DNA of 64,000 bases, from positions 1-64,000 of the forward strand of contig MJGA01000016.1 of assembly GCA_001910725.1 (NCBI GenBank). Reading direction: 5' to 3'. Position numbers and translations under genes: made by a program. Below the pieces are notes generated by a model. It was not told where the DNA came from, did not search any database, and worked only from the letters and a program-made list of their open reading frames with translations. Positions within the stretch are counted from its first letter, which is position 1, and each line of letters begins with the position of its first letter. Below, piece by piece: positions 34,724-46,300 of this stretch. This DNA comes from Phanerodontia chrysosporium (Eukaryota; Basidiomycota; Agaricomycetes; Polyporales; Phanerochaetaceae).

Positions 34724-36279
34724 ATGTCGGCATTAGGGCCCCTTGCTCGTCGCAGTCCGGTAGACGGAGAACCGGTAAAGCTTCATCGTTTCCATTGTGC
34801 TGCCCAGGGTGCTGAATATGTATCACAATGTCTAGCAGCTGAACTGGGACGTGCTCACCGAGATCATGTCCTATCTATCTCGCGCAAACGCGAGCCGCAT
34901 GGCGCGTACATGCCGGACGCTCCTGCAAGTGTCGCCACGATTCTTGCTTACGGGCACGGTGACGCTCCTGACAACAGCGCAGGCTATCTCATTCCGCAAG
35001 TTCGTGCAGCGTCCAGAGAGGAGGAGCAGCATGCACTATTTCCGCCGGCTCAGTATACCGCTCTTGGTCGATGCGCTCACCATCTTGCGTCGGGCCACAG
35101 AGCTCGAGTGGCTTGACATCGGCAGGGGCCACATCATCTGGGACGGGCGCACCGTGGATGCGCTCGTATCCTTGAAGAAGCTGCGCGTGCTGCTCATTCA
35201 GAGTCCCACCAAGGAAACGATTAACTTGCTAGAGGGAATGCAAGCTCCCCTGGCCAGAGTCGACGCCGACCTCTTCGCGTATGAGGGTAGTCGGTATCAG
35301 AACCCGATCACGGTCTTTACCCCTTTCAACAAATCTCTCGAGGTCATGATGATCTCTTCTGCTCAATTCTCGAATAGCGACGATCAAGTCCGTTATCCCA
35401 ACGTCCATACGCTTGGCTTGGAGGAATCTTACAACTTCCCTCTGCGCATCCTGGGCAACTGCTTCCCAGGCGTGCAAAACTTGCTGGTATCGGGAATGTA
35501 CTCCGGATACTACGAGAACCAGAGGCAGCGCAACCGCGAAGCCCAGGGCAGCATCGAATGTTGGCCTTCTCTCAGGCGTCTCGCAGGCAACGTCGCGGGG
35601 CTGTATGCACTCGCCCTCAGGTCCAACATCGAACACCTCTCTGTAGCGTCGTCCATGCTGACACCGACCGATGTGCCGCGCCTCTCCTCGGTACTCCGTG
35701 ACGTGGGGGGCCTGCAGAGCTTGTACCTCCGAATCAAGCTCCCCGAGTTCGATCTCTTGCATCTGATTGGAACGCTGAGACCTGTGAAGGAGACTCTTGG
35801 TGAGCTCATGCTGCGCCTCGATTACCGCGGCCGCAACTACAAGGAGGTCGCACCCTATCTGGTATGTCCCACTTACCGAGCTACGACTATGCTGGCTAAC
35901 ATTCATTTCTGTAGAGTGCAATGATAGACAACCTGGCTGGGACAGGCTTCCAGCTGCGCGCACTACGCCTCTGCGTCCGCTGGTTCTACAACGGTCCGCC
36001 AGAGGACGAGTCCTCCGGCCTGGACCATTACGCTATTGCAGAGCACGCTATGCAAGCGTTTCAGGCCTTCGGGAAGTATACGTGGAGGTTGAGCCAGCGG
36101 CTGCCGAATTTGAGATACAGAGCACTGTCGAAGCCGACGGCCGCCTTAAGCGGACGTTGCAATCCGTCGGCGATGAGGAGGGCTTCGTGGAGCCCGACAC
36201 GCTGTTCGGGAACGACTACTTCTGGCCGTGGCTCAGCGTGACTGGTGTGGATCTTGCGGATATTCGCCATGTAGTATGA
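34724..36279 (+). CDS. F-box/LRR-like protein
   Basis: Likely a substrate adaptor of an SCF ubiquitin ligase, in a family greatly expanded in Agaricomycetes (family knowledge). Exon 1 starts at 34724 (MSALGPLARRSPVDGEP). Its GTAAAG donor joins to an acceptor at about 34835, placing the F-box QLNWDVLTEIMSYLSRANA in frame; without this intron the F-box would be out of frame. A long exon of leucine-rich stretches follows (LKKLRVLLIQSPTKETINLL, LQSLYLRIKLPEFDLLHLIG). A second intron follows APYL. Near the end the frame slips at the CC of 36066-36067, apparently one C short. The continuation LREVYVEVEPAAAEFEIQ … DLADIRHVV to 36279 looks coding, while the unshifted frame becomes Arg/Ser-rich and stops at 36241. 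Confidence 0.72.
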
Positions 36280-36634
36280 TATGAGGTACGAGTTGTTGCA
36301 CCGCTTCTCTGCGGTCTATTCTCTTTTCCCTGTAAGTTCTGAAATTAAAAGTGGAGATGCAATGCTGAACATGATAATCGTTCAAGGGTCTATGACTCAG
36401 ATGTAAAGCGAATCAATTTCTTCTGCAAAGTCTAGTATGCAGACATGTTTTACAAAGTGGAGCACAGGGTTATTTGTTGAAAAGGTAGTGGGTCATGTCG
36501 GTTGGAAAGTCGGGCTTGCCCAGAGGAAGGGGTGCCTTGGTTTTAGTAAGCAGCACATGAAGTCCCACAAGGTACAAGGGCGTAGACATGATAAGCGAAA
36601 GAATCAGAGAAGCTCAGTAGCTCAAAGGGTTGCA
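36280..36634. other. Gap between convergent F-box and ABCC genes
   Basis: About 355 bases, 3' flanks of two convergent genes. Nothing recognised. Confidence 0.5.
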
Positions 36635-39600
36635 TCACAACGACGCCTTGCCTTCCGCAATAGCAATCAGCACCTCCTTGTCTGCACTCTCATTAACAAG
36701 TGCACGGAGGAAGCCATCTTCCCTCTGCAGCAACACCACAGGCGCGTCATATTCAACCAGACGACCGGCATCGAGCACCATCTGTGATAGAGCTGTGAGC
36801 GTTCGGACGGTGGGCCCAGTCAAGTTTCGACTCACAATCTTATCATAGTCCATAATTGTTTGGAGACGGTGCGCAACAGTGATCACGGTAACGTTGTTGT
36901 TCAGCTCTGTGCGCAGGGACGCCTGGATGACTGCGTCCGTCTCGTAATCTCATAAATCCAAATCAATATCACGGCCTCACATAGTCATGAAAACGAGCAT
37001 ACCAACAGCCGAAGTCGCTTCGTCCAATATCAGGAGCTTGCTCTGCCGTACGATTGCCCTCGCAAGTGCGATGATTTGCCGCTGGCCAACAGAAAGGTTT
37101 CCGCCTGCGCTGGCAATCTGAGTGTCCAGCGTGATCCTGTTGTCATCTGAGAATTGCTGCAGGGAGGACAGCCCTGCAGCCCGAAGGGCATCATTCAGCG
37201 TTGCGTCGTCATACTGACCAAACACATCCAGGTTGTGCCGCAGCGAGCCGCTCAAAAGTTCAGGCTATGTACAGATGTTCTGACATGAGACTAATATTCA
37301 CAGAAGAGGAATCCAACACTGACCATCTGTGGGATGATGGTGACATTCGAGCGTAGCTCATCGAGGTTGATGGTCTTTGTGTCAATACCATCGTACATGA
37401 CCTTTCCTTCTGTAGGAATGCACCGCAAGAGGGCTAGCGTGAGCGTGGATTTTCCTGAGCCTGTGCGGCCAACTGCAAATTTGACGTGAGCGAAGCAAAA
37501 GCATCATATGAATAACAGAGACTTACCTACGCCAATACGCTGACCGGGCTTTGCATGGAATGAGATGTCCTGGAGGACCTTTGGGCCTTCATATGAGTAG
37601 CAAGCGGACAGCTTTTCAACTTGAAGGTCGCCACTTGATGGCCAATACGCAGGTGGCACACCATCAGACTTCGGCTCGGGCTCATGGTCGATGTCGATGT
37701 ATTGCTTGATACGTTCGATACTGTTCGCGCTGACTACTCAAAAGTATCCGATGAGCGATTGATACTCCTATCGTCATCGTGGGATTCACCTTCCAAGTTG
37801 TTTGAAATTCGAATAAGGACTAAGATTAAATCGCTGAAGCCCGCTATCGATGTCATAAGTTTGAAGGATAAACCAGGAGTCATGAGATCACATACCAGCC
37901 TGACTGAGGACAAAGCCCACGAGAGATGCATCGGACGATAAAGGGCTGTACATGAGATAGACTGCAAGAGAAGCCATGAACACCTGTCCTAGTGTATCCA
38001 TGCGAATCGAAAGCCACCTATGTGCGAGTGGTTCAGCAGCCTCGAAAGCGGGCTATCGAGCGTTTTCCTACCGATTCATATTATGGAATGACCGAGCTGC
38101 ACGAACATAGCGGTCAATGCGCTCATGTAGCTTGAGTCTGAAAGTCTGTTGAGCCTGATATGCTCGGATGGAAGCTTGAGACAGGGTCTCGTTAGTCTCA
38201 TGATATATAGCCTGTTGCGCACACTCACCAAGCCCAGTCATGGTGCTGTTAAGACTGCCAAGAACGGGAGCCTTGGCTGTCGCCATTTCACGTTTCACTG
38301 AAAGCTGTGCCTTGATATAGACTTCGCCAAGGTATCCGCCCAATGCCGCAACAACGACTGCGGGTAGGAGGAAGTATGGCGTGAATGCGACGACGGCGAC
38401 AATCTTGACGATACAGGAGATAGCAACTTGAACTATGTAGAGTTACTCGCGACATGGAGCATAGGTTAAATTTGATACTTACTAACAGCGTCAAGCGATC
38501 TTGGAACTGGCCCGTCAACTAGTTGTACGAGTTAGCAGGTTTGTATACGGAATTGTTTAGCTCGAGCGTACTAGCGTTCATATCCTGCGTGCACCGAGTT
38601 GTAACACGAGCCGCCGGGGTAACGTCTAGCCATCTGAATGTACTGCTTAACAGCGACTGCACGAGCGTGGCATGCATGTTACGCGAGGCCCGAAGGCTAG
38701 CAGTAGTATATACGATCTGACCATATACGTGGGTCATCACCGTAACGCCAACGAGCAGACAGTAGATGTCGACGAAGCTACGGTGGCTCGTCAGCAAAGG
38801 GATTAGACGTTCTATCTTCACACTTACAAAGAAATGCGAACTTTGTTAGGGTCGGATGAAACATATTGTTTGGCCCAGTAGCCAAGCCACCACAGCTCGA
38901 CAATGCCAAAAAATTCTGACAATATCTCTCCACACAGATACTGCATCCAGAATAGCGGCGGGAACCTGCCTCCAAGGCCACGTAGGAACAGCTTAACTGA
39001 ACGAAGATGATCAATATAGCTCGAGACAGTGAACAAAAATGACTTACAGGCAGCCCAACTGACATGTCCGACTTCTATCTCTTCAGCGATGACGAGCTTG
39101 CCTTTCTTGTTGACTGCATTCGGACTGGGGAGACTAGGGAGACTAGAGGGACCCGCGATCGCTTCCTCGCCTTCGTCAAGCTCGATAGCTTCATGTTCGT
39201 GCTCGAATGCTTCCTGAAGTCCGATGTCTTGTTTCAGCGCCTCCCGTACAGATCCCTGGCCAACAATACGGCCATCTTGTAGGGACACCACAAACTCTGC
39301 AAGAGAACTCGCCAGAGCGACATTATGCGTCTGTGGATTTCTTATGAGAAACGCCTATGATGCTATGTAGGAGTCTTACCACCAAGAGTACAGTACGGCC
39401 GCGCACTAGATCGCCCTTGAGACACTTATCCACGACCCAGCGAGCGGTGTGTACATCCAAAGCGGCGAGCACGTCGTCTAGGAAAAGAATCTCTGCAGAC
39501 GAGTAAACAGCCCGCGCGAGCGTTACCCGTGCCTTCTGCCCACCGCTCAAAGTGATGCCCTTCTCGCCGACCTCCGTTGCGTCTCCAGCATCGAACAGGC

Positions 39601-42600
39601 TTAGATCCCGCGAGAGGCCGCACTGGTAGATGACTTTATGGTAACGTTCCTCGTTGTACGGCGCATCGAAGAGGATATTTCCCTTGATGGTGTCGTTCAA
39701 GACCCACGACTCTTGTGCTGCATACGCGACGCCCCCTTCGCGAGGGAGGTGCATCCATGAGTCCGGGCCAAGTGGGATGTAGTGCATTTCGCCGAGGAGG
39801 GCCATGAGGACAGATGTCTTGCCAGAGCCTGTGGGGCCGACGATGAGGTTGAAAGCGCCTTGTCTGAAATATACTTCGTTGTCGATGCACAATCGAAATA
39901 TGTGTCGCGATGGCGTCACGCTGCTGGTGTCTTCTTCGTTGGCCCAGGAGAAGTTCGCGCGACCGAAACCAATGTCATCTGTGTGTAAATCTGAGGCGTC
40001 AACGATAGCTTCCCCAGAAGGCGTCTCTGCAAAAGCGTCAAGCAGTTCGGTCTAGTACGATTACGATGAGATTGAGGAATCCATTGAGTGAACGAATCAC
40101 CACATACAGTACGCAGGAAGTCCGCAATGCGACCTAGAGATACATTCGCTGCGACGCAAAAGGTGAAAGCAGGAACGATCCAAATGAGCAAGCCCTTACC
40201 GGAGATCATGTCCGGAAGCATCTGTACAACCCTTCTCAACTGATTGCGTAGCATTTCGAAGGCGGTGATTGAAGAAAAGACAATTGATGCTAGTGTCTGA
40301 TTAGCCAATGGCGGCAACCCCAGACGAAGGGAATACATGCCTGTTAAGTTTCGCTTCATGATGAGAGTCTGCGACGAGGATCGTCAATGGCGTAAGCTTC
40401 CATCCGCACGGAGTGTTGATGCACCCACGTAGACTGTATAGGTGACGACCATATGTAACAGTGGGATGCAATGACTGTGGACACATTAGCACGAGCTACC
40501 GGGTTAACTGAGAGCTTACTTGATGCAATTGTTGGTAAGTTCAATCAGACGACGCTTCCAGATCAAGTTGAGTTCGGTCTCTCGTTTCTCTGAAATGATC
40601 TCTTTCACGCGGGGCTCCCAGCCAAAGAGTTTCACCATGCGGAGGACGCCCATGACTGTAGCAGGTCAGCCATGCCGAAAACACGTCGAGAACTAGAACT
40701 TGCCTTCTGTAACGCTCTGCACACGAGCATCGGTCTGTCATACAAAGAGTCCCTGGGAATCAGCCTGCTGACAGTTCAAAAGGTTGGCGGGACTCACAGC
40801 TTTCATTTTCTGTTTTTGGACACCCTGTAGGCGAGACGAGAGGACGGTCGGGACAGGCAACATAACGATCATCACCGCGAGACCGGCGAAGGCGCTCCAG
40901 CCAAGGATTTGGTAGAGAAATATCATCCCGAACGAGAATCGCAGAGGAGCCGAAGTGATCAAGTACAGGAAGTCACGAGCACTGGTGATATTGTCGAGGT
41001 CGCTTGTCACCAAGTTGTTGATCTTGCCCGCGAGATTACCACCTTTCTTCGTAGTTGCCCCTGTTACTTTCCCGTCTTCCTCCTTTCCTTTGCTTGGGCT
41101 GGCTGCTACGACAGTTGCAGTGGTACTTGTCGCGGACGTAGATGCGTTCGTTGTATTGCGCGAATGTACCGTCGCGTTGTCGCCGATCTCCGAAGAGCTG
41201 TCTGGGGCGGTATAACCCTTGGCATTGTCCTTGGGTGGACCCGATGTATTAGATGCTTCGTCCCTCGTCTTCCAGGCATTTGTTTCAGCCTTCAAGCGTA
41301 TGCGAAGTGCATGATCGAAGACGAGAGAGGTGATGATCGCCTCCGCTCGAACAAGGTTCCAGGTCTGGCAGGTAACTCAACAGTTTGTCCTCATCGAGGG
41401 ATTAGATACATACCGAAAGGAACATGTGGTATTGGCCTAGTATCACTTGGACGACTGGTGCCCCGCCGAACCACAGAATCCACACCCATGGCTTGACTGT
41501 CGCTCCCTCCCCCGTGTCTCCAGGTAGCTAGGAGTATATGAAATATGGCGTCGTCATACAGATCAAAGGACATACCGAAGGAGCTGGTTGGTACCAATAG
41601 GTACGGCAATGTGGGCGAACGCCTAACAGACACCATACAGGGTAAGCCACGCACACAGGACACGAGTTGGCGAGGACGTACAGAGAAGACCAACAGAACG
41701 CTCTGTATGGCGAGCGACCTGCGGAAGACGGTGACGAGACCCCAGAAGAGATGTCTTCTTGGAGCTCCGGAAAACGTGTCTAGACGCTGCAAAGCGAACT
41801 TTAGGACTGTTCACGCATTGAGACCATGATCATATGGGATGCCTCACAGGAAAGCTGCGTTCAATCAGATGATGAGCTTCATCATGGTCGCACAGAGGGG
41901 GCAGCTCGTCCAGCGGAAGGTGCGGTTTACGGTAGGCGAGCCAGATGACCGGGTCTAGCCACATGTATGTCAGATAGGAGAGCAGTGATGCAGTTTGCTC
42001 TGGACTAGGTTGCCGTGGGCACTAGATTATATCTGAGTTTCTCTCCAGTGCTTTTTCCATACATGAACTCACCGCTAAATCATAAGGAATGTACGGATAC
42101 GGCTCAAAAAGCGGTTCCAACACTCCAACAAAAGCAGCAAGCGCGATTTTGACCCATAAGAGTCGGCCCTCGTACCCATCTTTGGGCTGGAGTGTAAAGG
42201 TCATCAATGGCCAAATGTCGCGGTAGACATAGACAGCCACCACGACGAACATCACAAGAGAGATGTGGAATGAGTATGTTAAGCTCTGCCTGGCATGGGC
42301 GAGAACATTGAGGATGCCAAGGAGGTTCGAATATACCTGCAGGACGCTCGAGGTCAGGCGAGTCACAGCAGTGGGAGAAATCACGATGGGTGCTTACGAG
42401 AACTATGACCTGGGTAGATCGGTCCAAGGCTGGCTTTTTCCATGCTGAACTGCAGTAGTTAGCGCCAGGGCCAAAAATGCAAGTAGACCAGCCAGTCGCG
42501 TCAGCTTCAGGGCGAAGATGGTCGCTCCGCCGCGGCGTGTGAGGAAGTTTGCATCTGCGGCAAAGACCTCGGGTTTTGGGGTATTTCGCTCGTGAGATCT

Positions 42601-42799
42601 GATACGCAGCGTCGCGGCACCACGATACAGGAGTATGAGCAGTGAAACCGCGGCCACGTAGGATGGGAGGGCGCGCTCGTCGAGCCAGAGCCTGAATGGA
42701 AGTCAGTCTCACGGTGTTCCGGCGCTTATGGGAGAAATACCTGTCGCTGGGCGCGGAGTGCGCGGAAAGCAGGATTGTCTGCTCCGCGTAGTCTATCAT
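36635..42799 (-). CDS. ABCC (MRP-type) transporter, copy 1
   Basis: A full-length ATP-driven exporter of the MRP/Ycf1-Ybt1 type, probably in vacuolar or plasma membrane, moving organic anions or conjugates (family knowledge). Exon 1 (42799-42741) encodes [20 protein letters not shown], then [17 protein letters not shown] opens the N-terminal membrane region. NBD1 has Walker [10 protein letters not shown], signature LSGGQKAR and Walker B LFLDD with Asp in the catalytic Glu position, as usual for ABCC. NBD2 has GQRQ-type signature LSVGQRQ and [10 protein letters not shown] with the Glu kept. The C-terminus is IAEGKASL at 36635. Over twenty exons. The frame slips twice, at TTTTT 42435-42439 and CCCCC 41519-41523, each apparently one base short. 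One intron (40703-40656) starts with GC. Intron 1 and promoter resemble those of copies 2 and 3. Confidence 0.88.
40656..40703 (-). other. Non-canonical GC-AG intron in ABCC copy 1
   Basis: Between SVTE and [15 protein letters not shown] the donor reads G|GCAAGT and the acceptor TACAG, a 48-nt intron. The same junction in ABCC copy 2 has a GT donor (G|GTACGC). GCAAGT is the usual form of GC donors. Confidence 0.7.
42692..42740 (-). other. Intron 1 of ABCC copy 1, conserved among paralogs
   Basis: A 49-nt intron containing TAAGCGCCGGAAC and CGTGAGACTGACT, closely matching intron 1 of the ABCC genes at 56909 and 63775, while the exons before it do not match. Confidence 0.8.
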
Positions 42800-42847
42800 G
42801 ACAATCACGCCGAAGGGATGAGGATTCGAGTTTTCTGCTCGCACACA

Positions 42848-42885
42848 CTCGCTCTTTGTATGTATAGCACACCATCATCAAACTC
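42848..42885 (-). promoter_or_regulatory. Core promoter of ABCC copy 1
   Basis: On the minus strand GAGTTTGAT is followed after about 10 bases by TATACATACAAAGAGCGAG. The ATG is 67 bases from the TATA element. The arrangement matches the promoters of ABCC copies 2 and 3. Confidence 0.55.
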
Positions 42886-43318
42886 AAGCACTAATCAGGG
42901 ACCGAACGCCTGCTACCGCAGCCGGAGCCATATGACTCTGTTGATACGTCCATTCTCCGTGTGAAGTTAATTCACGGCCGCCAGGGTCCACGAGACAGCT
43001 CGACAGCATGTATGGAGACCCTTGTTGGCGAAGTAGGTTGCTCGAGGGAACAATTCAAATGAGCCTGTTGCTCCGTGCGTGAAGAACAACACTGTCCTAG
43101 GGCGCCATGGCATGTGTGTATATTACAGATAAACGACCTAGCCAGCTAGAGCATGGCGATCACAGCCGAAAGCAAGGGACGAAAGCATGACGAATTCTAC
43201 CGTGAGATGTCGTGATAAAACTACTGATACAGTACAGCCGGCATGTCATTAGACACGATCAAACAAAGGAATCGAGGAAGGTGTGAAGGGATATCGAGGG
43301 CAAAGGTAACAAAACTAT
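42886..43318. other. Intergenic, ABCC copy 1 5' side to Furry-like 3' side
   Basis: About 430 bases between two minus-strand genes. Holds the far promoter of ABCC copy 1 and the 3' UTR of the Furry-like gene; no gene seen. Confidence 0.5.
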
Positions 43319-46300
43319 CTAGTTTGGTAAATCATACTCAAAGAGGTCTGACTCCGCATCACTAGAGTAATCGTCGTCCGAAAGGTCTGAGGAACCCGAA
43401 GTCGTGACGTCGAAGACATCTCCGAATGGTGTGACAGGGATGTCGGCGGACGGGTCTGTCGACTTTGCCAGAATGGCAGCAACGCGCGCCTCCAACTGTC
43501 GATTGGGCACAGACAGGCCATGGGTATGGTCCTGGAAGAAGTTGCTCAGCTCGTGCAGGTTCTGGACAAGGTCGCCGAGGTCCTCTTCTTCCTCCTGGTG
43601 CGCCTCCGAAAGCGCGAGCATGTCCTCTTCATGAAAGGTGATCTGCGACGGGCGCAGTGGGGCCTTGTGTAGATCGCATACCGCGCCGACGTTCATCCTG
43701 CAGCGGTCGCGCCTGGCGGCGGAGCGAGGCACACACCACCCGGACTCTTCCGCGATACCGAATATCTCCGCGACCGACTCGACCTCCTTGACGTTGGCAG
43801 TCAGATGGTTGTGCAAGCTCATACGCAGCACGTGCTTCGCCGCTGGGCCGCCAGAGATCTGCATCGGCTCTTCGAGGACCTCGAGTGCCTCCTGAGCGAG
43901 GTCAGTCTCGAGCAGCCGCAGCAGAGGCATGAGCAGTTCAGAACCCATGACATCAACTGAGCTCTTCGTTTCTCGCTGCTGGAATAAGACCTTCAGAATC
44001 TGCAATGTGTGGACGCGGAGCCACTTCTCGTCGTTGAGAACCAGGCCGACAAGCAGTGTTACAACGTCGCTCCAGTGATCCATCCCGTAGTGTTCGCGTA
44101 AACTGGCGACTGATTGGCGGAGGAAGTCTTCCTTCGTGCGGAAACGGCTCTTCGCAAATGAGGTCATGATTCGTGTGATGCTCGGACGCTCCTCTTGGTC
44201 AGCCAGCCGGCCGATGTCCATCGCGAACTCCTGCAAAGCTTCGTCCTGGATGTCGTTGGACATAGCATGGAGGCACCACGGCAGAACGGCAGTGTACAAG
44301 TCCCTGAGACGTCCTTCCGAGGCGTCGATGATGCGGCCATCCTGAACTTGCGCCAGACGTTGCAGCAGTTTGAAGGTGCTCTGGGACGTTTTCGAGGAGC
44401 GAAGCCCGATGAGAAGTGGGACCTGCAAGGAAGCTGGGCCATCCCACGAGGGCGGTCGTTCAGACAACAAAGCGTCTGCGGTGCCTTGATCATCAAGGTC
44501 AAGTCGTGACAGAAGCGAGTGAAGAAGTTCGAGCACATGCTTGAACTCCGTTTCCGACGTCGTCCACAGACAAGCGACAGCGCACCAGAAGATCTGTGGC
44601 ACTAGAGTAATGTTGAGGTCTTCGGCAGAAGCCATCGCTGTGAGGGTTGCGAGGAGCTCGGTGGTGAACGGATGCATGCCGGCATCCTCGTCCGCAATGA
44701 TGTTGGAAAGTCGGACAAGCAGGGCGTCGAGGTTGCTTTGAGAAGGTGTAGGCGACAGACCGCGGTACAGCTGCAGTGAGTGACACGCAATGGGACGGAA
44801 ATGGCACGATGTAGCCCAGTCAAGGGCAACAGCGCCCCAGGCATCTTCCAGCTCGGGGACGAGAGGTGCAAGGATGTCCAACAACTGGGAACACAAGCGC
44901 TGCACTTCCACGTCCGAGTCGTTTGCCTTCCAGATAGCAGCATCCATGAAGGAGTCTTCGATCTTGTTGATAGCAGCGCGTAGTTCTGATCTTGACGGGT
45001 ACGCGGAGCGGTCAGCGAGGTTGTCGTAAAGGGAGATGTACGAGCGAAGAAGCTCTGAGAGCATGTGACGACATGACTGCTGTACGAACTGAAGGCGGTG
45101 GTCCAAGTGCAGGAGGAGGATATGAAGAAGGACAGGCAGACGATCTTGCAAGGCAACACAGCGTGCTATGGCGCCTTCCGACAAGAAGAGCATGGCGAAC
45201 TGCGCTATGCCGAGAGTGATACGAGGCTGGTCAGGGAACAGAATATCCAGGTCCGACCATAGCTCCACGTCTTCTTCCTCTGGCATATTGAGCTTGTGAT
45301 CGAGTGTCGGTAGCATTGCCGCCGGGATGATGATGTCGCACAACTCGTGGAGGACGACATGGCCCATTTGACTGGCAGATAGGCATGCAATGATCTTCGC
45401 CGCGCAGCTCACGAATGCGATGCTTCCAACCTTCTGCGACTGTTCGAGGAGAAAACGGATGACGGCATGACAGTTCCAGTGATCGCGTGCCTCGACCAAT
45501 TGTGACCAAAGAGCGGTGATTTGTCCAGAATACCGTTGAGCGTACCGAGCCGTCAGCGAGATGAGGTGGTACATCGCCACGCGCCCATCTCGTGTTAGAT
45601 CAGACCGGTCCGGGACCATCAGCTCGATATGTGGCACCCAGTGCTCAAGGCTTTGAAGGAGTATGAGCGTTCGGCCAACATCCTCGAGAGCGTCATAGAT
45701 ACGAGGGATCCAGAGGGAAAATTGTTGCAGGACATTCACGGCTTGGTACGCTTGCGACTCGGAAAGTGCGTCCGAGATCCCGCGGTGAGCCTCCAGATAT
45801 GCGCTGGGTGCATGGCTAACGATAAGAGGTTCGTAGCGAGCGATAGGGATGAGGCCGTCGTATTGGTCGTGCACAACCTCCAGCATGTCGAATGCCCGAC
45901 GCCGTACGGTTTGGTCAGGGTGACAGAGATTCGAGAGACCCAAGCAAACGATCTGACTCGGGGAGAATCCGTGTTCGCCGGTGCAGACGACGTCCGCCAC
46001 GACTTCGAAAAACAGTGCGTTGCTAGTGTTGGCCTCCCGGGTGATGACGAACGCGCGGCGCATGACTTCATCCGAGAAGACGGCATCGTACCGCTTGTGG
46101 GTCAGCAAAGATTTCAAGCCCCTCCTGCAGACGCTGGTCAGATACAGTTGAAAGTAGATAGGGGTGTTGAGACGTACTTTCCATGATCCCTAATAGGGTC
46201 CATGAAAGACGCAAGGAACGCAACTAGTCTGTCTAAGACTTGGGCAGCCTCGAGGGGCTTGATCTGTTCCAAAGTAGCCTTCTCCGTGGGGGAGCCGGAG

